A stretch of 64,000 nucleotides of DNA, from assembly GCF_017654505.1 (NCBI RefSeq), contig NC_054559.1, forward strand, positions 13,623,647-13,687,646, given 5' to 3'. Positions 46,435 through 58,497 of this stretch are shown one piece after another. Made by a program: the position numbers and the translations under genes. This stretch comes from Polyodon spathula. Taxonomy: Eukaryota; Chordata; Actinopteri; Acipenseriformes; Polyodontidae. Under the pieces are notes generated by a model that searched no databases, was not told the origin of the DNA, and saw only the letters and a program-made list of their open reading frames with translations. Numbering within the stretch: the first letter of the stretch is position 1; every line of letters begins with the position of its first letter.

Positions 46435-46761
46435 TGACTTTTTATTTTCGTGCTCCACAAATGTTATACAGCACCTACTGCTCTCTGTACTCTCTATACT
46501 CTGTACTCCTAACCCTCCTTATCATAATTGCAGATCATTATTTGTGTGTGTTGAGTAATTTGCATTGCTCTTAAGCTTAAATAGGGCACAGTGCAAAATA
46601 ATTTCCTGTCCGCAATGCATTTTGAATTTATTTACACTGCGCCTATACTTAGATCTACCCCTTAATGTAAAGTGTTACGAGTAGTATTTATAAAACATTT
46701 TAAGAGCAGGCTGCAACCAACGTCTACTACCTGGCAAGCAATACAAGATTCAATGAAGCCC

Positions 46762-46764
<3 letters not shown>

Positions 46765-46831
<67 letters not shown>
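46765..46831. repeat. compound (GT)n(TA)n microsatellite
   Basis: GT units at about 46765-46807 followed by TA units to about 46831. Confidence 0.95.
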
Positions 46832-46936
46832 GATGCATACAGTTTCACTGTAAACATCAGCGTATAACACACCCTTGTACAGCTTGCAATGTGTAATACC
46901 CACTTTTTTACTGCCAACTTCAAATACAAAAAAGGT

Positions 46937-46937
46937 G

Positions 46938-46980
<43 letters not shown>
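46937..46980. repeat. (CA)n microsatellite
   Basis: About 20 CA units. With the (GT)n at 46765 it forms an inverted dinucleotide pair about 110 bases apart. Confidence 0.95.
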
Positions 46981-46985
<5 letters not shown>

Positions 46986-47617
46986 AATACATTGCATTAT
47001 GCTGAATAAAGACAACCGAAGCAATAATAGTTACGCTGAGTACAAAGGGCTGCCAAGCCTTCATCTGTCAGTAATATTATGCATCAATAGGCAGGGCACT
47101 TTCCTTTGCTGTTGCATTCTTGCTTATCCAGCTGAAAATAATATTCACATGATGAATGCATTTGCAATTAACAAAGGGAGAGATTAAAAAAAAAAAGGTA
47201 CAGTTGCACCCTGCATTTGCATCAAACAAGGTTAGGCCTTGTATGCTGGAGAACATCATCAATAATGTAACACACGGTGTTAGGTCTATTGTTCTATTTC
47301 TTTTCTCGCATTTTCATTATGTTAATTTTACACTTGCAGTGCTTAACAATTGAACAATGATTATCTTGGTAAATACTACACAGATTTTGACAGTACAAAC
47401 CCCCAGTGGCATCTCAATCAGCAATTTCTATTCAAATAAATAATTTGCATGGCGGTATGATATTTTCCATGTAATCCAGTAAGCCTCTATGTATTATAAA
47501 TAATGTACAAAAACCCTTAATTTGACTTTGAAAAAAACGACCTCTCATGTTTGAATGATAAAGAAGTGAATGGCTACAATAGTTAAACTCTATAAAGAGT
47601 TCAATAGTGAAAAATTT
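46981..47617. other. unique DNA, no gene seen
   Basis: Short chance frames only. An A run at about 47187-47197. Confidence 0.4.
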
Positions 47618-48087
47618 AGCAGTATACGTCCCCATGTGTTGCTACAACTGTTTGAATGATGTACCAGTAATTTTAATTTTCACTGTTAACATCCTTTCTA
47701 CACTTATGAATGTAAAGTATGTTACAAAAGTATTTTCAAGATGACAGTCTAGTTCACTAGGGTTTGAGAACAGGGGTGTATCCCTGACCCCTGCAGGAAG
47801 AGCGATTAGAAATAGAGATACAATGGTTCTGACTGTGTGTTCCGTGGCACATCATGGGTCATTATTGCTGTGTTGACTGTTTGGCAATGTAGACAATAAT
47901 CCTCACACTATCAACTATAATAACAATTATATTCTGGCAGTGATCAGAGCCACACCCCAGATTTTAAAACCAAGTAAGTGTACTTACTTTGTAATTGTAA
48001 AAAGTTGTGAGGATGTTAACAGTGAAAATTAAAATTACAGGTACCTCATTTAAACAGTTGTAGCAACACGTGGGGATGCATAACACT
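47618..48087. mobile_element. 470-bp inverted-repeat element, unclassified
   Basis: The left end reads AGCAGTATACGTCCCCATGT, then GTTGCTACAACTGTTTGAAT and TTTTAATTTTCACTGTTAAC. The right end is its complement (GTTAACAGTGAAAATTAAAA, then ACAGTTGTAGCAACACGTGG and GGATGCATAACACT). The arms are about 80 bp at high identity, with weaker similarity inward to roughly 130 bp. No coding frame. The flanks do not show a clear target duplication, so the superfamily is open. Confidence 0.8.
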
Positions 48088-48165
48088 ATATTTTTTGGAA
48101 CCATACTACTTACTCTTTAAAAGCCACTTTGGTTAGTGGCAAAAAAGCATTTATATTATTGCAGG

Positions 48166-48167
<2 letters not shown>

Positions 48168-48204
<37 letters not shown>
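48168..48204. repeat. (CA)n microsatellite
   Basis: About 18 uninterrupted CA units. Confidence 0.95.
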
Positions 48205-48208
<4 letters not shown>

Positions 48209-48619
48209 TTCAAGGATGCTACATTGATTTCAATGCCCTGAGATGTCTGAAATGGTTGAATTGATATGCTGTACATCTGGGCCTTGCTAGTGTCTCGCTC
48301 TTAAGCAATGCAACCTATACTGAAAATCCATGTACTAGTCACAATACAGATTATAATACAGAAAATATTTACCCCATTGAAAAAACAAACCAAAAAAAAA
48401 AAAACAACAGAATATAGGACTAAGAGCTGCTCCTTATTTTATAAATGCTATTTTTAAATGTCGGCTTTCTGACAAGTTTTTGGTTAATAAAGAACAAGTC
48501 GCAGTCATTGGCAAACCTGTATTTGATTTTTGAAAATAAATATTATTTTTGTAAGTGTTTTAATCTTGATCTTCTGGTGGTGGTTGCTTAGAATCACATA
48601 TGATCACACATAATTACAG

Positions 48620-48755
48620 AGAGACATAAACGTAACAAGGCAAACCAACGACACTGTGCACCGCGTCTTAACCACAACGCAAGAGAGCCGGGCTGGTCTG
48701 CATTTGTAGTTTTAGAGCGTTTAAGCTCATCTCGTCTCACCGACAAGGGATAACA
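48620..48755 (-). mobile_element. tRNA-like SINE head (degenerate)
   Basis: On the minus strand, GGCTCTCTTGCGTTGTGGTT continues AAGACGCGGTGCA and GTGTCGTTGGTTTG. TTGCGTTGTGGTTAAGACGC resembles a tRNA A box region, and TGGTTTGCCTTG stands where a B box would be, though it is poor. The block is GC-richer than its neighbours. A decayed tRNA-derived SINE is the best explanation. A pseudo-tRNA is the alternative. Confidence 0.35.
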
Positions 48756-50379
48756 GAATCTGTAACGGCAGTGTATCACCCAACATTACCTGTTACACTA
48801 GCTTCCACCCTCCTTGAAATCTGCTTGTCCATACATTCCTTAGTTAGCCAAAGAGCCAATCTACAGCATCTGATTGCAGCAGCAGAGGTTATGCAGCTTA
48901 TGGCATCCATTAAAACAGTATGGGCCACTATACATTTAAAAACAAATCCTGGAAACAAAGGCTTTATTTTTTATTGTTATTGTATTTTGATGTATTTTAT
49001 TTTTGCATCATTCTACAATTAATTAGATGCAACATTGTTTTGCAGGAGTGATTGAGTTTTATCATTTACCAATAAAGCAAATTGCAATTCATTATACAAT
49101 TAAGATTTGAACAAGAGGATATAAATTATTAAAATACTAGCTACTGCCTTAACGTACCAGAAGATATTTCAAACCCAATTCTTTGTCAAACTTGAGATTG
49201 TGATGGTGTCCCGTCACAGTAATGGCTATAATTTGAATTTCTCAGAGATAATAAAAAAAATGGCCATCTGAATCTGCCCAGGGCATTTGCTAGGATGGAA
49301 GTCGGTTGATTAATTTAAAGACGTGTAATTTTGTCATCACACGATCAGGTCTAAAATGAAACCCCTTGGGTTTGACTGTACTTTATTGGTGCCATTTTTG
49401 TGTCTTTTTTGCTGATTATACCATATAAAAGAGATACTAGCGTGCATTGTGACAAAAATACTATTGTTCTGCAGAAATAGTTGAAACGATGTCATGGAAA
49501 CAGTCGCCAAAGACCACAAAAGCGCAGAGCAAGCACATTTTGGAGTCCAATTAGCTAGGATTTTGTCAGATGAAAACTTTGGGTCTGATGGTCCATTTAA
49601 AGCTTGATGACAGTTCTGCAGACTATAGTCAATATTCTATAGTTTGGAAAAAGTATGCACTTTGAAGAGCAAGACAGGGGAATTACAACAATAGAGATGT
49701 GCCAGAATGCATGCATTTATGCAAACTCCATTCCATTTAACTAAAATATATGTTCTGTTGTTATCAGCCACACATAACCGCAGAACACATTTTCTGAGTT
49801 AGGATTTTAACAGCTGCTTTGAAATATTGTCTGCCTATTGTTTTAAAATGTAAAAATGTATTTTTTATAATACAAGCTAATGAAGAAGGTGAGCATACTT
49901 GACCGTTTTCACAGTCTTAAGTTACTGAAATCTGCTTTGATAAAATAAATATAATTGGAAACTCCAGTTTACATATTTTACTGCTTCATTATTGACATAA
50001 ATACTCTTTAAAGTAATTTCAATTAGCAACCCTACAAAAAACAAAAAAAAAGTTATTGAAGAATGTCCTCTATCCATACCATACCAATGTCCTTGGTTAT
50101 TGAATTTTGCCAAGTATCTAATCATGATTTTAAAGATGGCAGACCTGAGCCTTGCTGTGTGGCTAGTAGTTTGAGGGGTGTTTTCCTGTGTACCAAGGGC
50201 TTCATTATTTAAAAGAAAGGCTTACTCGACCGGTCGCTAATCTAGAGAAAATTATACAGTAAGCCTGTGAGGAAGGCATTTTCTCCACATGAACATAGGC
50301 AAGAGGGCTGCTTCTACTATCTAAAGAAAAAAATGGTCAGTAAACATCAATACCGTGAGGTACGACAATAATGAGAAAC
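48756..50379. other. unique DNA, no gene seen
   Basis: No supported feature. Frames at 48771-49022 (+) and 48776-48958 (-) overlap on opposite strands and show no domains. Confidence 0.4.
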
Positions 50380-50800
50380 TGGTAAGAGGTAGAGCAGGGG
50401 TGCCTGTAGGGGACAATAATGCTATTAAAGCAGACAAATGGATGAGTGGGTAGAGCTGGTGCTTTAAAACCATTCTCATCAGTGTTATCAGCCTGGCCTC
50501 CAAATTACTTTCCTCCCCCCATTATTGCTTATAAACAAAACCTTTATCGCAGATAGCTTGCCGCTGAATTAAGACACTGCATTAAATAGTATATTGCTTC
50601 TGTCAAGGCCAGTCAGGTGTTTGTGCAGATAATGATGTTGAGTGCACCAACAACAATCAGCCAGTGTAAATGAACTAAACTGTGCAAAATAATGGTGCCG
50701 CTATCAGATCAGCCTCTGAATTACTTTATCCCAAATTAAAGCTAGCTGATGCGTATTAGTAAATCATTTCAGTAGTGCTGGTTGTTCAGGTAATGTCTTC
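50380..50800. other. possible conserved non-coding element
   Basis: A balanced, repeat-free block with several TAAT/ATTA cores and paired motifs (GAATTACTTTATCCC, AAATTAAAGCTAGCTGATG, CATTATTGCTTATAAAC). It stands out from the AT-rich flanks. Inferred from texture only. Confidence 0.25.
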
Positions 50801-50864
50801 ATATATTATTAATTTCAATTTGAAATTGCCAAGGCATGCAGATGGCTTAAGTCTTCTTGCTGGT

Positions 50865-50910
50865 TTTTTTTTTTCTTTTTTTTTAATTTTATTTATTTAT
50901 TTCATTTAAA
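50865..50910. repeat. T-rich and (ATTT)n tract
   Basis: T run, CTTTTTTTTT and ATTTATTTATTT, similar to a SINE tail but with no SINE body beside it. Confidence 0.6.
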
Positions 50911-51059
50911 AATCTAAGCAGGCAGGTTTCACTGTAAGCCTACTAGTTCTAGATCCAATAAGTCATAGTTTCATCGCCTGACATCGAATGACAGCGCCCA
51001 CAAATACAATATTTTGTTTTCTTGTTTCCTCCAAAACTGAACAAAGTGAGTCTGAAACA

Positions 51060-51400
51060 TTGTCAATTCCTGTTTTTCAAATCAAATTCCATTTCAGATT
51101 TTTTTTTTTATAATCCTTTTTATAATTCCTTCAAAGGAACTGGAATTGACATTTTAAAGATGTGATTATTGAAACCAATTTTATTGACTAACAGTGAGTT
51201 CAGTTTGAGTAATTTGTTGCCACTGTGAGAAGCTCATTTGAACAGAATACTGTCATTTTTAATTGTGATCAATGATGTCTAGGAATTGATTAAAAAGGAA
51301 TGAGAACTGAAATTGAAATTGGGAATTGATTTTAAAAAGGAATTGGAAAATGGGATTGGAAATAGGAAAAATAGGAATTGACCCCAACTCTACATGGTAG
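51060..51400. repeat. AATTCC-rich foldback repeat
   Basis: The left arm has GTCAATTCCTGTTTTTCAAA, CAAATTCCATTTCAG, AATCCTTTTTATAATTCC. The right arm carries the complements (GGAATTGATTTTAAAAAGGA, ATTGGAAAATGGGATTGGAA, ATAGGAATTGACCCC). The arms are degenerate and about 75-125 bases long. It resembles a foldback-type non-autonomous DNA element ending in GGAATTGACCCC. Confidence 0.55.
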
Positions 51401-52371
51401 ATTACTGGTTAGTAAGGTGCAAAACTGGTTAAATTAAATTAATGCAGACATCCAATACTGTATATAAGCTGCCATCTACTTTCTTAGGATCTGTCAAAAG
51501 GTGCGCAACCAAGCTTTTGTCATGGGCCGCATAAACAGAAAACTAATGCACATTACTAAAGAATAATCAGAGTTTAATTACTGTTTTAATTAAGTTTATT
51601 TTGTACTGCACGATACACATCACAAACAAAAATATACAAAACAATTAAAAGCAAAGCATTAATACCATGCCGTTATACCATATACACACGCATTGCACAA
51701 TAATACAAAGCAAATTAAATATTTACTTGCTGAAGTGGTTTTTATTTTAGCAGAGTTGTAGTTGTTCAGTTGTAGCAGACAGCAATAACAAAATGGGAAT
51801 GGGTTTGTGCATTTGAAACAGGAAAGGAAAACTCACAAAATTTGTTGGAGACAAGCTGATGAGAACCAATTACCCTCCGCAGTACGGTTTCACCAGTGCA
51901 ACCAAATAATTTCAGCCACTTCAGTAACTTAAACAGCTTGGAGTCATATTTAAAACCTAAAGCCAAGACATTTCGCAGTGAATGAAGTTGTTACAGAAAG
52001 CCGGGCCCACAAATTCCCATCTTGCTTGAAGTTAAAGAGGTTATTTAGAAAACAATCAGTTCTCACATCCTGCTAATTCACGTTAAAGGTAGTTTGTATG
52101 TGAGGTATCAGAAACCATTACTCTAGCAATACAGCAAAGAATACGGCTTAAATTACCAGGCCATTATGGTCTGAGCTGTGCTGTCAATTGTATAAGGCCA
52201 CATCTGCTATAAGGCTGCTACTGTAGATCGCTGTTCCAATTAATATTCAATTTCCTTGAAATGACCTTGAAGTGAACTTGGTGACAACAGATTACCAGTG
52301 ATGATATACTCACACAGCATAATGCTAGCCTCCCATGGGCAGCCTTATAATGTGTGTGGAGGGTATATAGG

Positions 52372-52372
<1 letters not shown>
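51401..52372. other. unique AT-rich DNA, no gene seen
   Basis: Nothing recognisable. Confidence 0.4.

Positions 52373-52437
<65 letters not shown>
52373..52437. repeat. (ATT)n microsatellite
   Basis: About 21 uninterrupted ATT units. Unlike the one at 29111, no LINE 3' end precedes it. Confidence 0.95.
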
Positions 52438-52438
<1 letters not shown>

Positions 52439-52720
52439 AGTAAGTGCATCAGATCAAAATATAAAACAGTAAATGTAATGTTCCACTTGTTTGGGATTGC
52501 CACTAGTTTTGCATTTGATGTGCTGATGTTTATGAGCAAGATCTACACATACAAATAAAGAAGTAAAAATAAAAAGGGGCGGATATCAGCATGTGCATAC
52601 AGAATTATATTGACACTGGAAATGCATTGCTTTTTATCATGTATGCCTCAATTTTTTGGTTAAGAGATAACCATACTGTATTGGAAACTGCTGAAAGAAA
52701 GAGGCTTTAGTTTGTAGCTG

Positions 52721-52775
52721 TGATTCTATACAGCTACTTAGATTCTATACAGCTACCTAGATTCTATACAGCAAT
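52721..52775. repeat. 19-bp tandem repeat, nearly 3 copies
   Basis: GATTCTATACAGCTACTTA, GATTCTATACAGCTACCTA and GATTCTATACAGCAATT follow head to tail. Confidence 0.85.
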
Positions 52776-53274
52776 TGCAAGTTCAAAAAGGTAGGAAAAT
52801 CCTTTCAACTTAAATGATGTCTTAAAAAAATGATAACACATAAAAAAGTACCTCATTTGACAATTAATGTATCAACCTTGCCTTTATCCGTTTAATTAGA
52901 GTATCAGAAGAGTTGATAGGGAATTCATGTTTCTGATTTGTCTGGATTAGGAGTACACTGTGACAGTAAAACTACAGCAAGAATGTAATGTAATGCTATT
53001 GTAGTCATGCCACTTTTAATTGAAGAAAGCTATTGGGACTCTAGTTGGGGTCTTTCTTCAAATGTATTGCTGTGTGTAGAATTCAACTATGATTGCATGT
53101 ATTATACTGCTGGTATTTTGTTTCTAATAATTAAGTTTATACAATGCCTTTACAGTTAATATCCCAAGGCATGTAACACATTAAGCACACATAATTAAGC
53201 AAACATAGAATATTTAACAATTCTAAGTTATTGAGTCGATGGTCTATTGATCAAACATCGAGTCTTTACTATAG
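52776..53274. other. unique DNA, no gene seen
   Basis: Nothing recognisable. Confidence 0.4.
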
Positions 53275-53480
53275 AAGTGCAGCCTGGTTCTTCAGAAGAT
53301 TCCTCTGCTAGAACTTTCTGGTTAATTTCCGAGTCAGCCAATAACCAGAACAAGGAACATGCAAAGATGTATTATAAAATGCTAAAGTTTGAAAAATACC
53401 ATTGGGGTCCATCTATAATACATGTGTATTACCCTGAAGAAGATCTAGTGGAACATTTAGCGTACAAGCAAAGGCAATAA
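53275..53480 (+). other. candidate terminal exon with overlapping polyA signal (low confidence)
   Basis: After a modest acceptor (GTCTTTACTATAG) the frame is open to a TAA at 53478-53480. It reads VQPGSSEDSSARTFWLISES, then ANNQNKEHAKMYYKMLKFEK, then YHWGPSIIHVYYPEEDLVEH and LAYKQRQ. The composition (acidic end, aromatic residues, few cysteines) is protein-like. The stop lies within AATAAA, a polyadenylation signal. I recognise no family. It could be an exon, part of an unknown transposon ORF, or chance. Confidence 0.2.
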
Positions 53481-56400
53481 AACATTTCTGGAATGAATAT
53501 GTCATGACATGTGGTCCTGACACAGTAGCATACTAGTACTGATATTGCACCACACATTGCAATGGAATACCACCATGTTTTGGATCAAACCCTTTTGATA
53601 CCCATGGTATGTAAAGATATGGTACTCTTGTTGTACCTTTTACTCTTGTTGAGCTACCAATGTAGCTGCCGTACTGTTGTAACTATATGTATAAATGACC
53701 CATCAGAACAGCTAGGGTCAAAGTCACTTTTGTTAGCAGCATTATTCCTTTGAATCAGGTCCTCTGCACTCTAAAGCCAGTTTACAAATGCTGGTTTATG
53801 TATACATCCCATTGTAGAAAGGTAATAGACTGTGTGCAATGAAACATGACATCGTCTTCCTGGGTTAGTAAGCCACAGGCAAAGGAAAAGAGCTGACAGA
53901 GCTCCAGATGGGCTTCCTTACCATCTGGCATCTCTTCAAAAAGCTCTGATAGTTCTCGCTTCACTTTGGCATTCAGATATTAATGCGCCTCACATCAAAC
54001 AGAAATGGAAAAAGAACAACTCAGACCTGTTAGGGCTTAGACCTGTGTGAGTGTCCATTGAATAATTCATTCGCTATCGCTGCACCAAGCTTGGGCAGAG
54101 TACTGCTCTTTGCATTTCTTGCAAGGAGATCTTTCAGATTACTAAGGACCACAGTGTAGTTTCAGTCAGCTCTATTTCGTGGCTGAGGCATGCACTGTAG
54201 GGGTCTTTGTAATGGTTCCTGGTTCTTGTATAAAAATCATGGATGGTGATACTTTGGTTTTTAAGAGCAGTGGTTGCAAGGCTATTCCTGTCTATAGGTT
54301 CTTTCAGATAGTATAGTAGAAAAACAGTTACGTAATGGTTACCAAATTAACTTGAATGACAACGGCACAACAGAGACAATGGTTCTGTACTAAGATGAAC
54401 TGCTTGGACAAGGTAGCTTCTGCTGTACAGTATGAGTTATTTAGAATGGTACACCACTAGGATATCACAAACGGTATCAAATCGATACACTTTGGTAATA
54501 CACTGTGCAGGACAATGGCCAGTGCTTAATTAGTAGACATCTAATTGGTGCAGTTCCAGCATGAACATGACCTCAGACACATTGCACATTAAGCACCATT
54601 TTGAGTCAGGGAAGTGACAGCGAGTATGTAGATTCCCCAGGGAATGTGTAGCAGAACTCAAAGTCTCAGGCAAAACCCACAAACTAAACCAGCTTTGTAC
54701 ACCACAAACTACAGCTGTAAATACACTCTCTGCTGCCATTTGTGGACCTTCTTTCTGCTTTCACAGCTGGATTTAGTTCTGTACATGCTCTGCAGAGTTT
54801 TGTCACATGAGACCAAAGTGTCATTAATATTCATGTGAACGTTCCGCCACTACATCTTCAAGAAATGTTTGCCAGCAGCACAATTAGTTGAAACTTTTGA
54901 AACTGCTTATAACTTAGAAATACTTCTTCATCTGAAGGCTATATGCATATGACCTATTTTACTCGATGATGTTCAATCGCTGAGCTCTTGCCCACCTTGG
55001 GCAATGGAAAGGGAGGCGGCTGTTACTTTGGGAGGGGGTTGAGGGGAGGGAGGCTTCTGCCACCTCCCATGGTCTCTGTTACATCTCTAGTACCAGATGA
55101 CAGTGCTGCATGAAATGGCAATGGCCCTTGCATCAGACTCCATAAAGCTTTTGATGAAGGCACAACACACGGCATCTAGTTCTTGAGGTGGATTGCTTTC
55201 AGTATGTACCGTACACCCCTGGGATGCATCTGAAAAGAATGAACACAAAATTTGGCAATATCTGTAAGACATCAAGCTTAGGGCGAAATTGCTGATTATT
55301 GTTAAAATTCTAAATATGAATTAAGTTAAGATATTCTAGTCTGTTCAGGCAGATGCATGGGTGATTTTACACTGGCACTTCCCACTGTGATATACTGAAA
55401 TTAAATGTTGTTTGCTGTTTGTTGCCGTTATTATTATAACTTCAACCCAGTAAAAAAAAAAAAAAACAGGTATTACTTCTGTGAACATACTTTTTCTAGA
55501 TGCAACAGTTTACAATATAAATATTAAAATATTTCTATATGGCAAATTAATACCCAGGACAGGAATTGTAAAAGTGAAAGAGAATAAGAAACAGCAGCAA
55601 AGTCTGGTATATTCATCAAAGAGTTCAACTGTCAACCACCCTTTAATGCATAAGAATTTTTCTAATGATTTTAATAAAATCTGTCCTATCTGTCCTTCAT
55701 GGGTTATATAGTACACATAGTCATCTATTGCTTCAGTTTTTTTTATTCTGTAAAAGTCGTCACCATCAACAGCGTTTTTGCCTGCTATTTGCTCTTGGCT
55801 AACAATGGATCTCTGGATTCCATTGACACCAATATAATAGGATTCTAGTAGAAACTGAACTTCAGTGAAAAAGTTTAAACTAGAAGTATTTTTCTAATAG
55901 ACCACAACAACCCTACAATGTTGCCATCAATTGTGGATGCCAATAAAGAAGCACACAATTTTAAAACATTTTTAAATTAAATTGTATGGTTCATTTAAAA
56001 CGAAGGTTTATTAATCATTTTAGTAATATGTGTCAGAATTCTGAATGGCCACAATAGGCAGAATTGGGATTATACATCAATACATATTGTTTAAAAAAAA
56101 AAAAAAGTATAGGATTAGTACTTATGATAAATGACTAATGGGTTTTGAAATTAAGTTGTCACACAGATTTTCACCCATTTTACTGGTTTGTCAAATACTT
56201 GTCAAGCTTTTACACAGAGCCTTTGTGGGTCTGCTTCATGTTCTAAAGGTAATTACTAGTTCACTTTTCATATGCATAATGCACCTTCCTCAGATACATT
56301 GTGTTCTTCTTTCCATGACCAAATTCTTCTTTATTTCATTCATAATCTTCTTTAATTTCAGTATCCTGCTTCCATGTATAATCTAGGGTGAGGAAAGGTC

Positions 56401-57149
56401 ATGCTTGCAGTGTTTTAATGACATTGTACCAGTAAAAGTATCCTTTATGACTAACACAATCACTAGATTTGTGTGTCCCTGCCTGTACTATACTCATGAT
56501 ATAGTTCCCTTTTATAAAGTATTTCATTTCACAAAGTTTGTGTTTTTAACTGGAGGCACACTTTTTGGGATGCATGTTTGTAGTACCATTCACAAGCCAC
56601 AGCAATAGAGTATCAGAAATGGCAACACAATGAATTGGAAACCAATTTTACACAGTGGTCCAGATATGATATGGTAGCATGGTGCTGCACTGGATTATCA
56701 AATTTCACTGTCTCATACTGTACCAATGGAATACTGTATGTCAGTAAATTCCACCCATATGTAACCATTGCATTGTTTAACAAAAACTATGAAAGCAGTT
56801 TACGAAAACAGGTTTGAAAGTGAGTTAGCCTGTTTAAAACGTGCAGCTTTTCACAACTAATAGTAAGACTATGTTATTTGTTTGAGATGGCCTTTGTAAC
56901 AATGTTGCCACAATTTCTCACTTGTCTAAATATAGATTTTTCTCCTCAAACAAAAAATTGACCCACCTACTGGAGATCCAGCAGCACCATGAACAGCTAC
57001 CAGGTACAAATGCTTCAGGCTGCCTGTGTTCTTTATTTAATAGAGTTCCCCAGAAGTGGAATAAGTTGTATTGCTAGGGATTTAAACAAAATATAGCCAA
57101 TATCTCAGTGTAGTACCTTAATCCAATAGAAGAAAAGTAATTCTAAATC
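53481..57149. other. unique DNA, no gene seen
   Basis: About 3.7 kb of AT-rich unique sequence with A tracts at about 55451-55466 and 56093-56106 and a G-rich patch at 55020-55052. Short frames (55481-55711, 56138-56386, 56405-56608, 56635-56817) have no recognisable domains. Confidence 0.4.
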
Positions 57150-57480
57150 CCTTTCTTCAATGATATATCAAGCAATCCATCAGCTCGCTCTAGGTGAGCT
57201 GTGTTCTTTTCACCCTAGCACACTGGGATGGCCTGATGAACCATTTTGCTAACCAAATCTGTAGGGCGATCATTATGTCCCTCCTCACAATGAATTATTC
57301 AATTTGTTTCCTCGCAGCTTTTTAAAAGTTCAATGATGTTCCGAGTCACTTTGACTTATTCGTTTAATTCTTTTCAAGTGCAAGCTGAAGTTATTTAGGG
57401 GAAAATGGTAGCGCTTTCCACATGGGAGGAAGGTCAGACTTAATCCCATCCACACTCGTAAATCACAACTCCCCATCAGA
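57150..57480. other. possible conserved non-coding element
   Basis: Balanced, repeat-free block including GAATTATTCAATTTG, CAAGTGCAAGC and TCAGACTTAATCCCATCC (a bicoid/OTX-type TAATCC core). Inferred from texture only. Confidence 0.25.
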
Positions 57481-57681
57481 GAACAATCGCAAACAATGTG
57501 AACGTGCCTTCAGATCAAACAGGCAGACCTCTGCAAGTGGCAGCAGACCAGCTTCTTATAGTAATCTTTGTTAAAAAAAATAATGCAGTGACAAAGGAGG
57601 AACTTGAAAGGGTAACTCTAACAAATGACTTTGATGTGGGGGGGAGCAAAAAGAACTGCAAGTGTAACTGATATTTTCTTC

Positions 57682-57701
57682 TATATATATATATATATAT
57701 A
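57682..57701. repeat. short (TA)n tract
   Basis: About ten TA units. Confidence 0.85.
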
Positions 57702-57878
57702 TTTCTTTAAATGTGAAGTGCTTCCAAGGCTGCAGTAAAATAAAAAGAATACAACTTGTTTTATCAGCTTACTGTGTTTAATGAGCTTTGGTTGTTACCC
57801 TTTCTTTTATGTACTCTTATGTACTCAGGACAATGGGTTTGGAGATTTCCACACAGCTTTATTGATGTCTGTACGGAA

Positions 57879-57884
57879 GTGTGT

Positions 57885-57915
<31 letters not shown>

Positions 57916-57919
57916 GGGG
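57879..57919. repeat. (GT)n plus poly-G tract
   Basis: GT units at about 57879-57898 run into 21 G residues (57899-57919), followed shortly by (TTTA)n. Confidence 0.95.
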
Positions 57920-57939
57920 TCACATATTTATTTATTTAT

Positions 57940-58497
57940 TTATGCATGCTCCAGGATCTTAAGTAAAGTACTGCAGTGGCGTCACGGGAAGAAAAGGTAT
58001 GATTTTAAGGAATCTGATCTGCTGTAAATTATTGGCTCTGGTCAGTCTGCCTTGCAGGTAGATTCTTGAAAATAAAATGCCTCGATACTGAAGGGCTTCC
58101 TGATCTAATACTGTGCATACTGATTCATGAATAATTTGAATAAATGAATATCATTTATATTTAAATGAAAAAATACATAAATAAAGTTAATTCCACAGTT
58201 AAAACCCAATACCCTAACATATAAACATCTGAAAATGGGTTTGTTTTAAATAAATGTTGTTGCATTGAATTACTGTTATTTTGTATTTTATTTTGCATTC
58301 AATGCTACGGATTCAATGGCAGAATAACTGGGCAAATCACCTCATTTCAAATAACTCTACGATAATAAGCAAATGCAGTGCTTAATATAAGGAAAGTGAT
58401 TCCCCAAATGATGTTGCTTCATTTAGGTTTAAACCCGTTTTCTTTACCATACATTGTACTTAAGGTACATCAACAGATTACTTCATGAGTGTTCATA
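57940..58497. other. unique AT-rich DNA, no gene seen
   Basis: Nothing recognisable. Confidence 0.4.

Larger units (their letters stand above)
45831..46661. mobile_element. Harbinger deletion derivative with TIRs and TTA target duplication
   Basis: The left terminus starts GGGTGCAAAAAGATTTATAC, with AGTGCACTGTAA inside. The right terminus, read as complement, starts GGGGTAGATCTAAGTATAGG, with CGCAGTGTAAATAA. Each is bordered by TTA (45828-45830 and 46662-46664), the TWA-type duplication of PIF/Harbinger elements. The 831-bp unit still holds both gene starts of a Harbinger: a transposase N-terminus on the plus strand behind a TATA box (45908-45915), and the start of the Myb-like gene on the minus strand. 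The central catalytic part has been deleted, fusing the two gene beginnings head to head. Confidence 0.8.

Noticed and set aside
46765..46980. CRISPR-like or regulatory meaning of the paired GT and CA arrays
   Set aside because: They are simple dinucleotide microsatellites. There is no direct-repeat/spacer structure and the sequence is vertebrate-like.
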